Positions 47,401-57,901 of a stretch of DNA of 64,000 nt are shown piece after piece. Numbering within the stretch: the first letter of the stretch is position 1; each line of letters opens with the position of its first letter. The translations under genes and the position numbers were made by a program. The notes beneath the pieces are model-generated. The model was given only the letters and a program-made list of their open reading frames with translations. It was not told the DNA's origin and did not search any database. The stretch is from assembly GCF_905475395.1 (NCBI RefSeq), contig NC_058338.1:77139435-77203434 (forward strand). The letters run 5' to 3'. Source of the DNA: Chrysoperla carnea (Eukaryota > Arthropoda > Insecta > Neuroptera > Chrysopidae).

Positions 47401-50400
47401 GCGAAGTATGGTTAAGATTAGCAAATGCCGATCATGATCAGCAAATGATGGAAACATATCGTATTTTAATAACAAAGGAAAGTGGCTGTGAAAATGTTAT
47501 TCAACGGGATATTAATCGTACATTTCCTGCACATGACTTCTTTCGTGAAGCTGGTGGTCTTGGTCAAGATTCATTGTATAAAATTAGTAAGGCTTATGCA
47601 GTTTACGATCAAGAAGTTGGTTATTGTCAGGGTTTAAGTTTTCTGGCAGCTACGCTATTATTACATGTAAGTTAATGAAGTTTAAAATTCATTCGTGCAA
47701 ACTTTTCAAATTATAAATTCCCGTCACTTTTTTTCTGAACGAAAAAGTGCTTACAAAATTAATCGTTACTTTTTTTTAGATGCCCGAAGAACAAGCATTT
47801 TGTGTCCTAGTTAAATTAATGTACGATTATGGTTTACGAGATTTGTATAAAGATGGTTTTGAAAATTTGTACTTACGACTTCACCAATTAACCAGATTAA
47901 TTCAGGTTAGGTTTTTTATTGATAATTTATTTTATATTTATTGTCCTCTCATATATATACGAAAATCACTGTACATCATTATCAATTTGTAAAAAAAACA
48001 CAATTATTATTGAAAATAATCAATTTTTATCAGTTTATATTTAACAATGAACTTTAATAATCATTTCAAGTTACTACAATCGTGGAAACCCTTTTTATAG
48101 GGATTCTAAGTGTGGGAAACAAGGATACACCTTGTGGGAGTAAAAATATCAACTTAATGGTCTTGATCCCAAACGGTTTTAAATATTTGTTTCGATTTTT
48201 CGAGACTCTTTAAGGAAATATTCTGGTCTAGAAGCCTAAATTGTGATAAAAAAATTAAAATTTTTTCGAATTACAGGCTGGTGAAGTGGGACTTCAAAAA
48301 AATTCGTCACCCTGGTTGACACAATTCCAACCCTTGTAATGATCCGAAACAAAAAAATTAAAAAAATTCTTAATTAGTAAAAATGGTCTAATTCTTAGCC
48401 AAAAGCCAAAAAAAAATCACAAAATAGCGTCGAAATGAATAGAAAAATTTTTTAGATCTTTTTAATTTTTTTTTTAAATCCAAAGTTCAGACGATCGAGA
48501 AATTTATAAAGAAGACTTACCATGTTTTAAAAGAATCAATCGACTAAAACTTTAGATATCATGTCAACCACCTCGAAAAATGTATGTTCAAGAAAAACGC
48601 GTTTTAATTTGAGAGACTTCCAGCAGAGTAATTCGGAAAATAATATTACTTACTTTGGATTCATTAAGGGTCTAACCTATAAAAATATGCGAATATTGAT
48701 TTGTAGCTTCCTTTCACTTTATGAGTCAGAGATAATTCTCAATACCAAATTTTATCCTTTCGTAATATCTCTTTGGTTTCTATGTGGCGTCACATTCTAA
48801 AATGGTCCTTTTTTTTGCAGGAACAATTACCACCCTTAGGACAACATTTCGCCGAACATAACATTGAAACGCATATGTTTGCATCTCAATGGTTTTTAAC
48901 ATTATTCACAGCACGATTTCCCCTATATTTTGTGTTTCATATTATTGATGTGGTACTTTTACAGGGCATAGAAACTTTGTTTCAAGTTGCTTTAGCACTT
49001 CTAACTGTAAGAGATTATAAAATTAAATTAAGTGATTATTATTATTACACTTTAGTCTTATTTAATTAAAAAACTTACTTAAATTTATTACAGATGTGTA
49101 AAAAAGATTTGTTACAATTAGATTTTGAAGGCATTCTTAAGTATTTTCGTGTATCGTTACCCCGCCGTTGTTTAACTGAAGAGGTTTCCCGTGGTGTTAT
49201 GAAATTAGCTTGTAGTATAAAAGTAAAAAAATTGAAAAAGTACGAACAGGAGTTAATTGATCACAAAGGTAAGCCTTTTTTCCCAGTATTTCAATAAATT
49301 TCTCTCTATCACATTTTGTACGTCATTTTATTTCGAAACGGCTAACATCTAAATTTAAACTTCCACAAACCTAAAATCAAACGTTTATAATAAATAAATT
49401 TCGAAGTATACGTTGAATATTTTATATTGTTAATAAATTTTTTAGAATCACAAGAAAATGCTGAAAATTATTCAAATGAATTAGCACGACTTAAAATGGC
49501 AGCTTTAAAACATGAAGAACAAAAACAATTATTAATTGAAGAAAATTCGAAATTAAGAGTTGCAATTAAAGATTTAACATCACGACATGAGTTAGAAACA
49601 TCAAGAAATGCAGCAATTATTGCCGAGTATAAACAGATTTGTAAGCGATTAGATGAACAAAGTACGCAATCAAAAATTGCGTTGAATGAAATTCGGGTAA
49701 CTTATTGAAAATTGTTAAAGATTATTCGTAATTGAAAAATAATTTGTATTTTTATGTTTTATAGGAAAAAGTCAGCGGTTGTGAAAAATGTCGTGTAGCA
49801 ATGTCCAATGTACCTACATCACCAGCGGGACAAATAAGTTCTGGTGATCATCCACTTGCACCAAAACATTTAAAACAGCAACAACAATTAAATGAAGAAC
49901 AAGCACAGGTTTACGAACGTGTTCACGAATTGGAATTAGAATTAGCACAAGCTAAGTTAGCCCAAGTAGAAGCAGAATGCAGAAATCAGGTAATTTTATT
50001 TATTTTTTACTTGATTCCTAATAAAATTTCTAGTTCCCATAAATAGCTCGAGCTTTATCATAATATATGGTAAAATGAATCGAAAAAAATAAAATTGAAT
50101 TTATTTAACGATTCCCATATATCCAAGCGATTTCTAGTATTCCTTTTTAAAACTCATCCAATAAATGAATTAAAATTTTGAGTTTTCATTACTCTAGAGC
50201 AGGGATGTTTTGGGCACACCACCAATGACAAAGTTCACTATGAAGTATTTATATTACGAATAAACGCAAGTGATCCTATAAACAAAAAATTTCGTTGGAA
50301 AAATTTCATACGGCACGTCTATGGCCTCATTAAATATTTCTTTTGGGAAAATGGTACGTTGATACATAAAGGTTTACCACCCTTGCTCTAGAGAATCCAA

Positions 50401-51018
50401 AAATGTTGCTTTTTATTTCTTGTTATTTTTTAAGGATAACGATAACTCACAAATAAGTGTTTTACAATTTTCCGAACTAATTTTTTTATTTAACTTGTAC
50501 AGGGTCCTTTCACATTAAATTTTATCTTAAACTTAATTTCAAATACGAAAATAGTAATTAATAACTTCATTAAAAGTTGTCTTAAAATAATGGTGGGCAT
50601 CACCTGTTGATATCACCAAGTGAAGCCACACTCATATTTCCAAATAATTACCAGTCTTTGTAAAAAATATTTTATTGTTTTATAGGCCCTAACACATAAA
50701 CTAAATGCAACAATAACCGAATTACAAACTGCCAGAAATTCATGGCCGCCATGGTTAAGTAAAACATTAAGTTCAATAAAAGAAGTGACAAATAAAAAAG
50801 ACATTCCAACATTAAATTCATTTAATCATCAAACATCACAACAACAACAGAATAATCCAACATCAGTGGCATTTACAGCTCATATGGGATTATTGCGACG
50901 TGAAAGCGCACCACATAAACAGGAAATTCTCTCCAATAATGATATTAGTAGACGTGAGTCCGCCCCTATTATTAAAGACTCTCAAAGTTATAATAGTTTT
51001 AGAACAATGAATAATTAA
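35415..51018 (+). CDS. RabGAP1: RabGAP1 (GAPCenA-type Rab GTPase-activating protein), complete, 12 coding exons
   Basis: The product stimulates GTP hydrolysis by Rab GTPases on endosomal/Golgi membranes. Exons: 35415-35763, 44261-44444, 44507-44706, 45443-45606, 45670-45870, 46788-47666, 47780-47905, 48821-49006, 49094-49268, 49446-49696, 49765-49989, 50686-51018. All junctions are GT-AG and phases agree throughout, giving 3,273 nt or 1,090 residues (the human protein is about 1,070). The order is as follows. An acidic N-terminus (1-116) is followed by a PTB domain (about 120-290: TYLGAAQINAP, HVFRCDIPEAVSQ) and a RabGAP1-specific middle region (about 296-455). The TBC domain (about 555-770) has both catalytic fingers, Arg610 in QRDINRTFPAHD and Gln647 in YCQGLSFLAA. 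A C-terminal coiled coil (about 800-1020) ends in a Ser/Thr-rich tail. Intron 1 is 8.5 kb; three other introns exceed 700 bp. No defect was seen, so it is presumably functional. Confidence 0.94.
37681..37908. repeat. Inverted-repeat element, 228 bp, in RabGAP1 intron 1
   Basis: The arms 37681-37766 and 37834-37908 are inverted complements, with the 25 bp inner part perfect (AGTCCAGTAGCTTACATAGC and its complement). The outer parts are slightly diverged (AACCCGACTGCTTTAAATAA / TTATTTAAAGCAATCGGGTT). The 67 bp spacer is relatively G+C-rich (GCCGGGGCCCATC). It is MITE-like; the target duplication is not evident. Confidence 0.7.
38499..38541. repeat. Perfect short hairpin
   Basis: CCAATAAATAAAAATG and CATTTTTATTTATTGG flank a loop of about 8 nt (TACAGGAG). 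It is isolated, with no U-tract or gene context, and is probably a remnant of an inverted-repeat element. Confidence 0.5.
39113..39688 (+). repeat. R1 copy, full length, in RabGAP1 intron 1
   Basis: All R1 landmarks are present in order from ATACCATGTAAATATGAAAT to the TCAATTGTTTGTTTTCATT end. It includes an extra block with GTGACGTCAAAAAACAAACG (about 39593-39612) that is also present, inverted, in the copy at 25083. Confidence 0.75.
40025..40170 (+). repeat. Probable 3' scrap of a non-autonomous retroelement or Helitron-like repeat
   Basis: The segment starts with ACTAGCTTGCTACCCGCCGC, resembling the 'ACTAGCTG-TACCCGC' start that recurs in many insect dispersed repeats. It continues with a locally G+C-richer tract (CTCTTGCTCTAACTTATCCC). 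No second copy is in the window, so the call is by resemblance only. Confidence 0.3.
41673..42290 (+). pseudogene. hAT-type transposase relic in RabGAP1 intron 1
   Basis: An 86-codon frame (41673-41933) is followed by short frames in shifted registers that read LGLDKSTDVTKLAHLAVFAR (about 41964-42023) and YLDENTDVTRIAR (about 42063-42101). They resemble the LDESTDVxDxAQLAVFxR segment around the first catalytic Asp of ZBED/GTF2IRD2-like hAT transposases. Downstream, pieces such as LIANHENL and RPVPKKLCNYFTF suggest later parts. Stops and frameshifts are frequent and no ends were found. The catalytic-Asp segment occurs twice within 100 bp, as though locally duplicated. Confidence 0.5.
43722..43955 (+). 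repeat. Two-copy tandem duplication (about 135-140 bp unit)
   Basis: TCATATTGCCGTTAGTACGC...TCGATCGACACCTCATCGAG at 43726-43765 recurs as TCATATTGCCGTGAATACGC...TCGATCGATACCTCAACGAAG at about 43873-43916. Each copy is followed by a related GCGATTTCGATCAGG / GCGATATTGATGACG stretch. The sequence is enriched in CG dinucleotides relative to its surroundings. Confidence 0.55.
43973..43988. repeat. (CA)n microsatellite
   Basis: About eight CA units follow the tandem duplication in RabGAP1 intron 1. Confidence 0.7.
44757..45360 (+). repeat. Dispersed repeat family R2, copy 1 (RabGAP1 intron 3)
   Basis: It shares with the copies at 48220 and 51505 a 'CTGGT-TAG-AGCCT-AATTGTAGGCA' start, the ACCCTGGTTGACACGATTCC block, a CACCACCTCCAAAAATGTAG-like block and the AACCCGTTTAAAGACATATT end. 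All three copies have the same orientation as the gene. No reading frame. Confidence 0.7.
48220..48690 (+). repeat. Repeat family R2, copy 2 (RabGAP1 intron 7)
   Basis: It contains TATTCTGGTCTAGAAGCCTA, CACCCTGGTTGACACAATTC, ACCACCTCGAAAAATGTATG and GAGACTTCCAGCAGAGTAAT, in the same order as copies 1 and 3. It is slightly shorter at the right end. Confidence 0.7.
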
Positions 51019-51504
51019 TTTTTCATGTTTTTTTATTTTATTTTGTTCTCGTTAAACTTGATACAAACGCTTTTTTCGATTATATTTTTATCCCATGTAA
51101 GAAATTTTACGAGTACAAAATGAAAATTTTTTTGTTTTTGATAATATTTATATCGATGTTGCGATTTTTTGGTTCTTTATTAAAAAGAATATCTTTACCA
51201 TCATCGATTAAATGTTTTTAGTAAGTTAAGGAACGGCTAAATATTTTAAAGAATTTTGTTTAGAAATTATTATCGTTTAAAATATTGATGAACTTACTTT
51301 ACTCGTTAAGCGATTCAAGTTTTCTGTTGTCTCCTGTTCGAACGCATTCAGGATAATTAAAGGATTCATCAAAGATGATTATTGTTTATTAATGGAATTA
51401 AATCGTAAAACTACATCGATTATTTCATTGTACAGCCATATGCCATTCTGTTAAAATAATATTCAAAAATAATTTAATAATACAAACAATTTTCATTTAG
51501 GGGA

Positions 51505-52290
51505 TATATTCTAGTCTAGAAACCTAAATTGTAGGCATTTTTCAAAGTAAGTTTATAAAAAAATGAAAAACATTTTTGTAGCCATTTTTTTCATATGATA
51601 TTTCTTGGCATTTATAAAAATATAATAAAAAAATTGTGAAGAACAGAATTTAAAATTGTTCGAAGTGGGGGCTCCGAAAGAAAGACGGCACCCTGGTTGA
51701 CCGAAGTAGTGATCCGAAACAAAAAGTTTGAAAAATTGTTAATTAATAAAGATGTGGGTATCGTCCTGACCTTTTTTTGGCCTTTTCGAATTTTTAAAAA
51801 ATATTCAAAATGAATTTTTTTTAAATCTTGGATTTCAGCCAATAGTGAGATTTATAAATAATATATAATTCCCACCAAATTTCAAAAGAATCCGTCGAGT
51901 AGAACTTGAGATATCCACCTCGAAAAATGTGGCTTCAAAAAAATTGCGTTTTAAGTTCGAGAGACAATTCCAGCAGAGTATCTCGGATAATAATGGTACT
52001 GACTGTGGATTAATCGGCGATCCCAGATCCGTACATTGGGCCTTTTTCTATTTCATATGCAATGTCTTGCAAAGTTATTTCTGCTTACCGTGCTGTTTTG
52101 CCTTCTTTAGAAGCAGCAGTTATTTGTAGTACACAGCGATCAATTCAAATTTCGTTACCAGAAAATTCGTTGTATCTCCAAAAATAATTCGAATTTTGAA
52201 AAATTCGTTTCAAGAGATATTCTTAAGGATCCAGCCTTTAAAAATATGCAAAGAAAAAAAATCAATTTCTTCAAATTTCTAGACCAGAAT
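51505..52290 (+). repeat. Repeat family R2, copy 3 (downstream of the RabGAP1 stop)
   Basis: This is the longest copy: TATTCTAGTCTAGAAACCTA, GCACCCTGGTTGACCGAAGT, ACCTCGAAAAATGTGGCTTC, GAGAGACAATTCCAGCAGAG, CATATGCAATGTCTTGCAAA, AATTCGTTTCAAGAGATATT. It begins about 490 bp after the stop codon and may be transcribed as part of the 3' UTR if polyadenylation is distal (an AATAAA lies at 52773-52778). Confidence 0.65.
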
Positions 52291-52299
52291 ATTGCCTTA

Positions 52300-53292
52300 A
52301 ATTTTTTCGCTACCACTTAATATTTATTTATTAGATTGGTGAAGTCTAAAGTTCGTTTCAATCCTTAATTTTCTAAAAATTAAAAAAAAAAAAAAAACCT
52401 CCGATTCGTTTATTTCATTTGGGTTTGGTTACATTTGGTTTCAATTTTTATTTATTATATATACACAAGGGTACGTTCAAATCTCGTAAACTCTCTATTA
52501 TAAAATTAAGTCGAATACTGAGATACCTTCGAACAAATTCGTTATACGTAATTATGTGTTTGTTATTTTTTTTTCAATTCGAACGCACCCAAATTTGTTT
52601 AAAAAATATAGTACAACGTGTGCCATTCCAATATATATTATTAATTGTTAATTTGTTTTACCCTGGTGCTAATTTATTTCCAATAATATAATCGAATCAA
52701 GCTAAACGTCTATTGTCCCGTTAACGAACTATTATTATTAAACCCAATTTATGAATTATTAGTGATATACAAAATAAATACATTAGTGTATTTATTAATT
52801 TAATTATAAGAAAAATTTAAAGAATTAACCATTTATTTAATTATATTCAAATTAAAAATATATATTATATATTATTATAAAAAAAAGACCGAATATTAAG
52901 TACTGTTTTATTTTGCTCGAAAACATTTCGTTTAATTTTTCTAGAAGTGAAACTTCTGTGTACAGTGAGATACATACATTTAGTTTGTAAGAGACCGAAT
53001 CACAATCATGACATTAATCTTAATAAATTACTTGGGTCTAAAAATTATTGTTTTATTTCAACACCAACATATTTTTATTAAAACTTAACCAAAGGTTTAT
53101 GTATACTTTACTTAGGTTATTTTTATTAGCAATTATTGATAGCAAGGAAGACAATCTCTGTCAAATATAGCGTGTATCGATTATAAAATAAAACATAAAT
53201 TTAACCATCAATTTTTGACATCAACACAATTTTTGTTAGTGACTTTGCGAGCCCTCGATTTACCTCAACGTTTAGTTCCTTCAACGAATTCT
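52300..53292. other. Gene-free stretch downstream of RabGAP1
   Basis: A+T-rich DNA with no recognised gene. The 90-codon frame at 52419-52691 is unsupported. A possible distal polyadenylation hexamer for RabGAP1 is at 52773-52778. Confidence 0.35.
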
Positions 53293-53830
53293 TATACCAT
53301 GTATATATGAAATATATCAAGGTATACAAAGATTAGCCCCAAGTATGTAACGCTTTAAAATATTGATGCTACGAACAAAATTTTGGTATAGGTGTTCATA
53401 AATTAACCTAATTAGTCCATTTTCAGTTGTCTGTCTGCCTGTCTATAGAAACGATAACTCAAAAAGGAAAAGAGATATCAAGCTGAAATTTTTATAGCGT
53501 GTTCAGGACGTAAAAAATTGCGGTTGAGTTCGTTAATGAGCACCATAAGTTTAAATAAGCAACTAGAAAAAAAATAAACAACTTTTCTTAGAAACTTTTT
53601 TTCCTAAACGTCACTCATTTACCCGTAAGGGCGCAAATTACGCTAGAAACATATGGTATATACACAGATAACTATTGTATTTATTTTAAATTTATACGTT
53701 AACTATATTAGGTATTTGTTTGTTTATTTATTACTAATCCACTGAGGAAGTGAGAGGAAAGATACTTTTATTACTTTGTGTGTAAGAGTGGTATTTCAAC
53801 AATTATCTCACTCTCAGCAATTTTTCGTTT
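53293..53830 (+). repeat. R1 copy, 3' part diverged
   Basis: It starts ATACCATGTATATATGAAAT and includes CAGTTGTCTGTCTGCCTGTC, AACGATAACTCAAAAAGGAA, GATATCAAGCTGAAATTT and AACATCACT-like CGTCACTCATTTACCCG. The last 150 bp are diverged and probably carry deletions and insertions. Confidence 0.7.
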
Positions 53831-54059
53831 CGGGGAAAAAATTCAGGTAGGGCCAAATCTAGGGAATACGTTGATGAGTTTTCTCACACTAAGGCCAAAT
53901 ACCAACCACAATTATCAAAGAAAACAATGGTCATCACTTTGACTATTATTCGATTTTTATGTGAGTTTTTGGCCATCCTCATAAGCCTTAGAAATAATTA
54001 TAAACAGAAGTATTATTTTCTTTAAAATATAGAAAGAAGGTGATTGAAATACCCATAAG

Positions 54060-54219
54060 AGTTATTGAAATAAATATCAAAATACTCGAAATAAAATTGT
54101 ATATTAAGATATTATATTTAGAAAATTATTGTATTAAAAATCATACAATTTTATTATTTAAATAGAATTTCTTAATATACAATTTTAATTCGAGTATTGT
54201 GGTATTTATTTCAATAACT
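54060..54219. repeat. Short MITE-like element, 160 bp, 49 bp inverted repeats
   Basis: The arms 54060-54108 and 54171-54219 are inverted complements with a few mismatches (AGTTATTGAAATAAATA... and ...TATTTATTTCAATAACT; inner ends TATATTAAG / CTTAATATA). The spacer is 62 bp of A+T-rich sequence. There is no coding capacity. Confidence 0.7.
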
Positions 54220-55285
54220 TTGTCTCAACTCGAAGTCAACAAAAATTCATCCTTATACCCATAAGGGGCTTAGAATTTTAGACGCCCGTCTTGAAACCAC
54301 GAAATCCAAGGCTCTTTATGGTTTTTCTGTAATTTTTTTTAAGTACTTATAAACCTTAAATAATTAAAATCTATCACTAAGGTCTGACTACAGTATTATT
54401 AACCCAAGAAACACAAAATGGTTGTTTTGAAATTCTTGCCTCAAATAGCCATTAACTGCTTAAAATATATCATGAGCACTATTATCTTTCGGAAGTTTCA
54501 TTTCTATTTTGTGATATTTCTGGAATAGTTTTTTTTTTTTTTTTTTAAATAAAATCATTTACTTTTGAATATTTCAAAATATAAAATTTTGTAGCAATAA
54601 TTAACTAGTTTCTTAAATCAACCTTTGGACTCCAGCTTTATAGTGTAATATTTTTCCAGGACATATCAGTCAGCAATAAACCGCCATTTTTATTGAATAT
54701 TCAAAAGTAATGATATATAACTATAATTTTCGAAAGCGCTTAAAAATCTACAAGATAATTTTAAAATGATCAATGTATTTCACACATCCCAAGTAGAATT
54801 CTGCAAAAAAAGTGTGTGTTATTGTGAACCGTTTTCAATCCCGAAAATACACCTTATTGGTTAGCATTCACAAGTATAAAACTGTACTTATTAATTACTA
54901 GTCTTGATTTAAGAATCTTTTGGAGATGATTTTCAATCGATGAGTCTCTGATAAAAATAAAGCACACCACGCGCTATCTTTGTTCAAACAAATTACACAC
55001 TACACAGAAAAAAGCTTTACAAAGTGTGTTTTTATTATTATTTTTATTAATTTTTATTTCATATTAACATAAAAAAAATTGAAAAACTTAATGTTATTAT
55101 ATTATATATATTCTTGTATGCTATTTATTTTATATATATTATTACCTCAAAAATATATATTTATCTTTGTAAAATTTTTTTAAAACAATATTTTGTAAAA
55201 AACGAAGAAAAAAAAATGAAAAGAAAAATTTTGAAAAATACCTGGAAAAGTCTGTGCAAGTAAAAAAAAATTGTTGTGAATAAAA
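54220..55285. other. Gene-free A+T-rich stretch
   Basis: Nothing was recognised other than homopolymer runs. Confidence 0.4.
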
Positions 55286-55803
55286 TCTGTCAGCAGGGCC
55301 GTCTTAACCATATTGGGCGCTAGGGTGCGAAAATAAAAAAATTAAAAACTTCATTTTTGTGTTTATTTGGTTATATAACACTTACTCTAATTAAATACAT
55401 TTTTAAACATTAAATTAAATTTTTCTAGCTTTTAAGCTGGCAAACTTTTTTTATTGATATCGTCTGTTTTGAAATCTACTTTTGATTCGATATTTATTAT
55501 GGCCAAATTTGTCAATCTCTCTTGGGGTATGGTTGATCGTAAGTAGTTTTTGATTAATTTCAATTTCGAAAAGGATGTTCACCTTCTGCTATTGCCACAG
55601 AAAATGTTTAATATATACATAAAGATGTTGAAGCATTTGCAACTCTAATGAATGTTTGTTAAGTACTTTCCAAAAATTGATTGATTGTGTACACAATCAA
55701 TATGTATAGTTATAAGGCCATCGGTTGCCCCGCTCCTCCAGATCCTGCGCTTGGTTGCCACACAAACCTTGCACCCTCGAATAAACACGGCCCTGTCTGA
55801 CAG
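55286..55803. mobile_element. hAT element, internally deleted (502 bp) with 8 bp target duplication
   Basis: The element proper is 55294-55795. It starts CAGGGCCGTCTTAACCA and ends CACGGCCCTG, short imperfect terminal inverted repeats of the CAGGGCCG type. It is flanked by TCTGTCAG (55286-55293) and TCTGACAG (55796-55803), an 8 bp target duplication with one mismatch, the hAT hallmark. A C-terminal piece of transposase remains inside on the minus strand. The element is a deletion derivative that has lost most of its coding region. Confidence 0.85.
55432..55580 (-). pseudogene. hAT transposase C-terminal fragment
   Basis: On the minus strand the frame reads SFSKLKLIKNYLRST, then IPQERLTNLAIINIES, KVDFKTDDIN and a stop at 55434-55432. 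This is the conserved C-terminal dimerisation motif of hAT transposases (SFSKLKLIKNYLRSTMxxERLxxLAxxxIE). The usual upstream AERSF part is disrupted by a frameshift/stop. It lies inside the hAT element at 55294-55795. Confidence 0.8.
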
Positions 55804-56812
55804 ATAGAATTGATATTTTCATTTTTTTAATATTTTTTACACTGCTTTTAATTATTTCATAAGTTAAGACAACCAAATTCGGTGATAGGCCTGTCCAATT
55901 TTAACAGTTCTGCGCCTGAGAACTAAAGCATAAATGGTTTTTGTGCTGGTTGAAAAAATTGAAGCCCGCCATGCCTGTTATAAGCCAACATTACAAGTGT
56001 AGCCTGAAAAGTTTCCAGCATAATTCAAAAATTCCTTAAAATTCCGCTTTATTAATCAGCATAGTCTTCTCTCCCTTTCATCTGTAAAAAACCCGTCCAA
56101 AAATATGATTGGCATATTTCAATTTTTTCTTCACTTGCGGTTGTTTTATTTTATTTTTACCTTCATCTTGTCAAATAATGATGAGAAAAAGAAATCTTAA
56201 TCATAAATATAATTTTAAGTAGTGTATTTAATATTAAACTCAGCATATACAAAATACACACACAGTTTGGCAATCTATTATTTAATTTTAATTATAAATA
56301 GGCCAACATACTTTAGTCTTTAATAAAACTAATTTCATAACTATAATAAATAATTGCCTTTATTGTTTTCAAAAATTGTTACACAAACGTTACTCGAATT
56401 CGAATTCTTGCATATTCGATTGAATTTACCAAATGATGTATGGGGTAGCGCCGGGCGTTCCCAAGCACAAAGGAATACTTTTCAAACATATTTTGTTAAG
56501 AACTGACAGCTACGTGCTAAAAAAGACATAATAATTCAATCGTTAATTCCTGCTAATTGGATTGTTTCAATACACAGTTACCATAGTTACCCGATAAAAC
56601 AGAGTCCTCGCCAACTTATATATCGATAATCAATCGGTAAAAAGCTGGGGTTTCACGACCGAACTCTTTTTTTTCAACTAATCATGGCCATAATCAACAT
56701 TTTGAAATACCTCGAAACATAAAAAAAATATTCAAAAACTTTTATCATACGTGTAACAATTTTTTATACTAACATAGTAATTTTTTGGTTGAGAAAAAAA
56801 AAAAATTACGCC

Positions 56813-57118
56813 ACACTTGCGCAAAAGATGTGATTAAAATTAGTAAAATACTTTTTAGATAATTTTAATTATGTAATAATTAACACGCTTATTTCTTGAC
56901 AAGCAGATAATATCGTTAAAATTTAGTAAGATCTTAAAATTTTCATTTCCATTGATCTAAAAATTATTTTAGATAATCTTTATAGTAAGACTGTTTTCAA
57001 GTCAAATATATCACTTAATCTATTAAAATAGAAAGATAACTGACCAAATTTTACTGCCCCGTTTTAATCGATAGAAATTTATTATTGAAATATTAATAAT
57101 AAGCTTTTGCGCAAGTGT
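56813..57118. repeat. MITE-like element with 15 bp perfect inverted ends
   Basis: ACACTTGCGCAAAAG at 56813-56827 is mirrored by CTTTTGCGCAAGTGT at 57104-57118. The 276 bp interior is A+T-rich and non-coding. No unambiguous target duplication. Confidence 0.5.
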
Positions 57119-57371
57119 CTTTGAAATTAAAAAAAATTAATACAAAAATCAGTATTTAAAAATCATTTTATTTAACTTCGAAATGCATAATGTTTTTGTA
57201 CAATTAAATGTGTAGAGTTAAAACACATGTCTCTAGTAGCCATATTATTGATTTTATTATATAATTTATAATCCATTTCAGTTAAAAATATAAAAAATTA
57301 TTAATTTGACTCGAAAGTTTTATTATTTGTTAAGTGTCTCCATGGGGGCGAATGAAATTAATGAGGGATTA

Positions 57372-57721
57372 ATACTTGAAATTTTGTGAGTGGCTTCCTT
57401 TTGACGAATCAACCAAGCTTTCTCTCTACGACTTTTTTTAAATGAGGATGATAACGTCATATTTAAGCTATCGGTCTGACAAAACGCAACAGGGTATTTT
57501 TGCCGGACACTATGGCCACTTTATATCATTCATAATTATAAAAAAAAATAATAATATTTTGTCCGAAAAAAATTCTGCTCCGAAGAACTTGCCTACCACC
57601 TCGAATTAATGTTACTAAGTGATCATAGTGTGCGACAAATTCCCTGTTGCATTTTTTCATTTTTTAGAGAGAAAGTTTGTTAGAATCGTCAAAAGAAAGC
57701 CACTCACGAAGTTTCAATTGT
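57372..57721. repeat. Inverted-repeat element just downstream of the KYAT-like gene
   Basis: The arms 57372-57427 and 57666-57721 are inverted complements with about 85% identity (GTGAGTGGCTTCCTTTTGAC / GTCAAAAGAAAGCCACTCAC). The 238 bp between them are non-coding. Confidence 0.65.
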
Positions 57722-57901
57722 GTAATGATCATTTAACAAAAAGAGTGTTGCCATGCGGACTAAAACTGATAATATTCCGTCAAAGTTATCTCAAAATTAT
57801 CATTATAGTTGTTTCAAAATAGTACCCTTTTCTGCCACCAGCCAATAGTAAATCTTCCAATAATTGTAATATATTTTAATCAACAAATAATCGCAAACTT
57901 T

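Noticed and set aside
46792-47475. Minus-strand frames opposite the large RabGAP1 exon
   Set aside because: They are shadows of the plus-strand TBC-encoding exon, which has matching phases and a clear family match.
52419-52691. A 90-codon frame downstream of RabGAP1
   Set aside because: It lies next to repeat R2 in probable 3' flanking DNA, with no recognisable domain.
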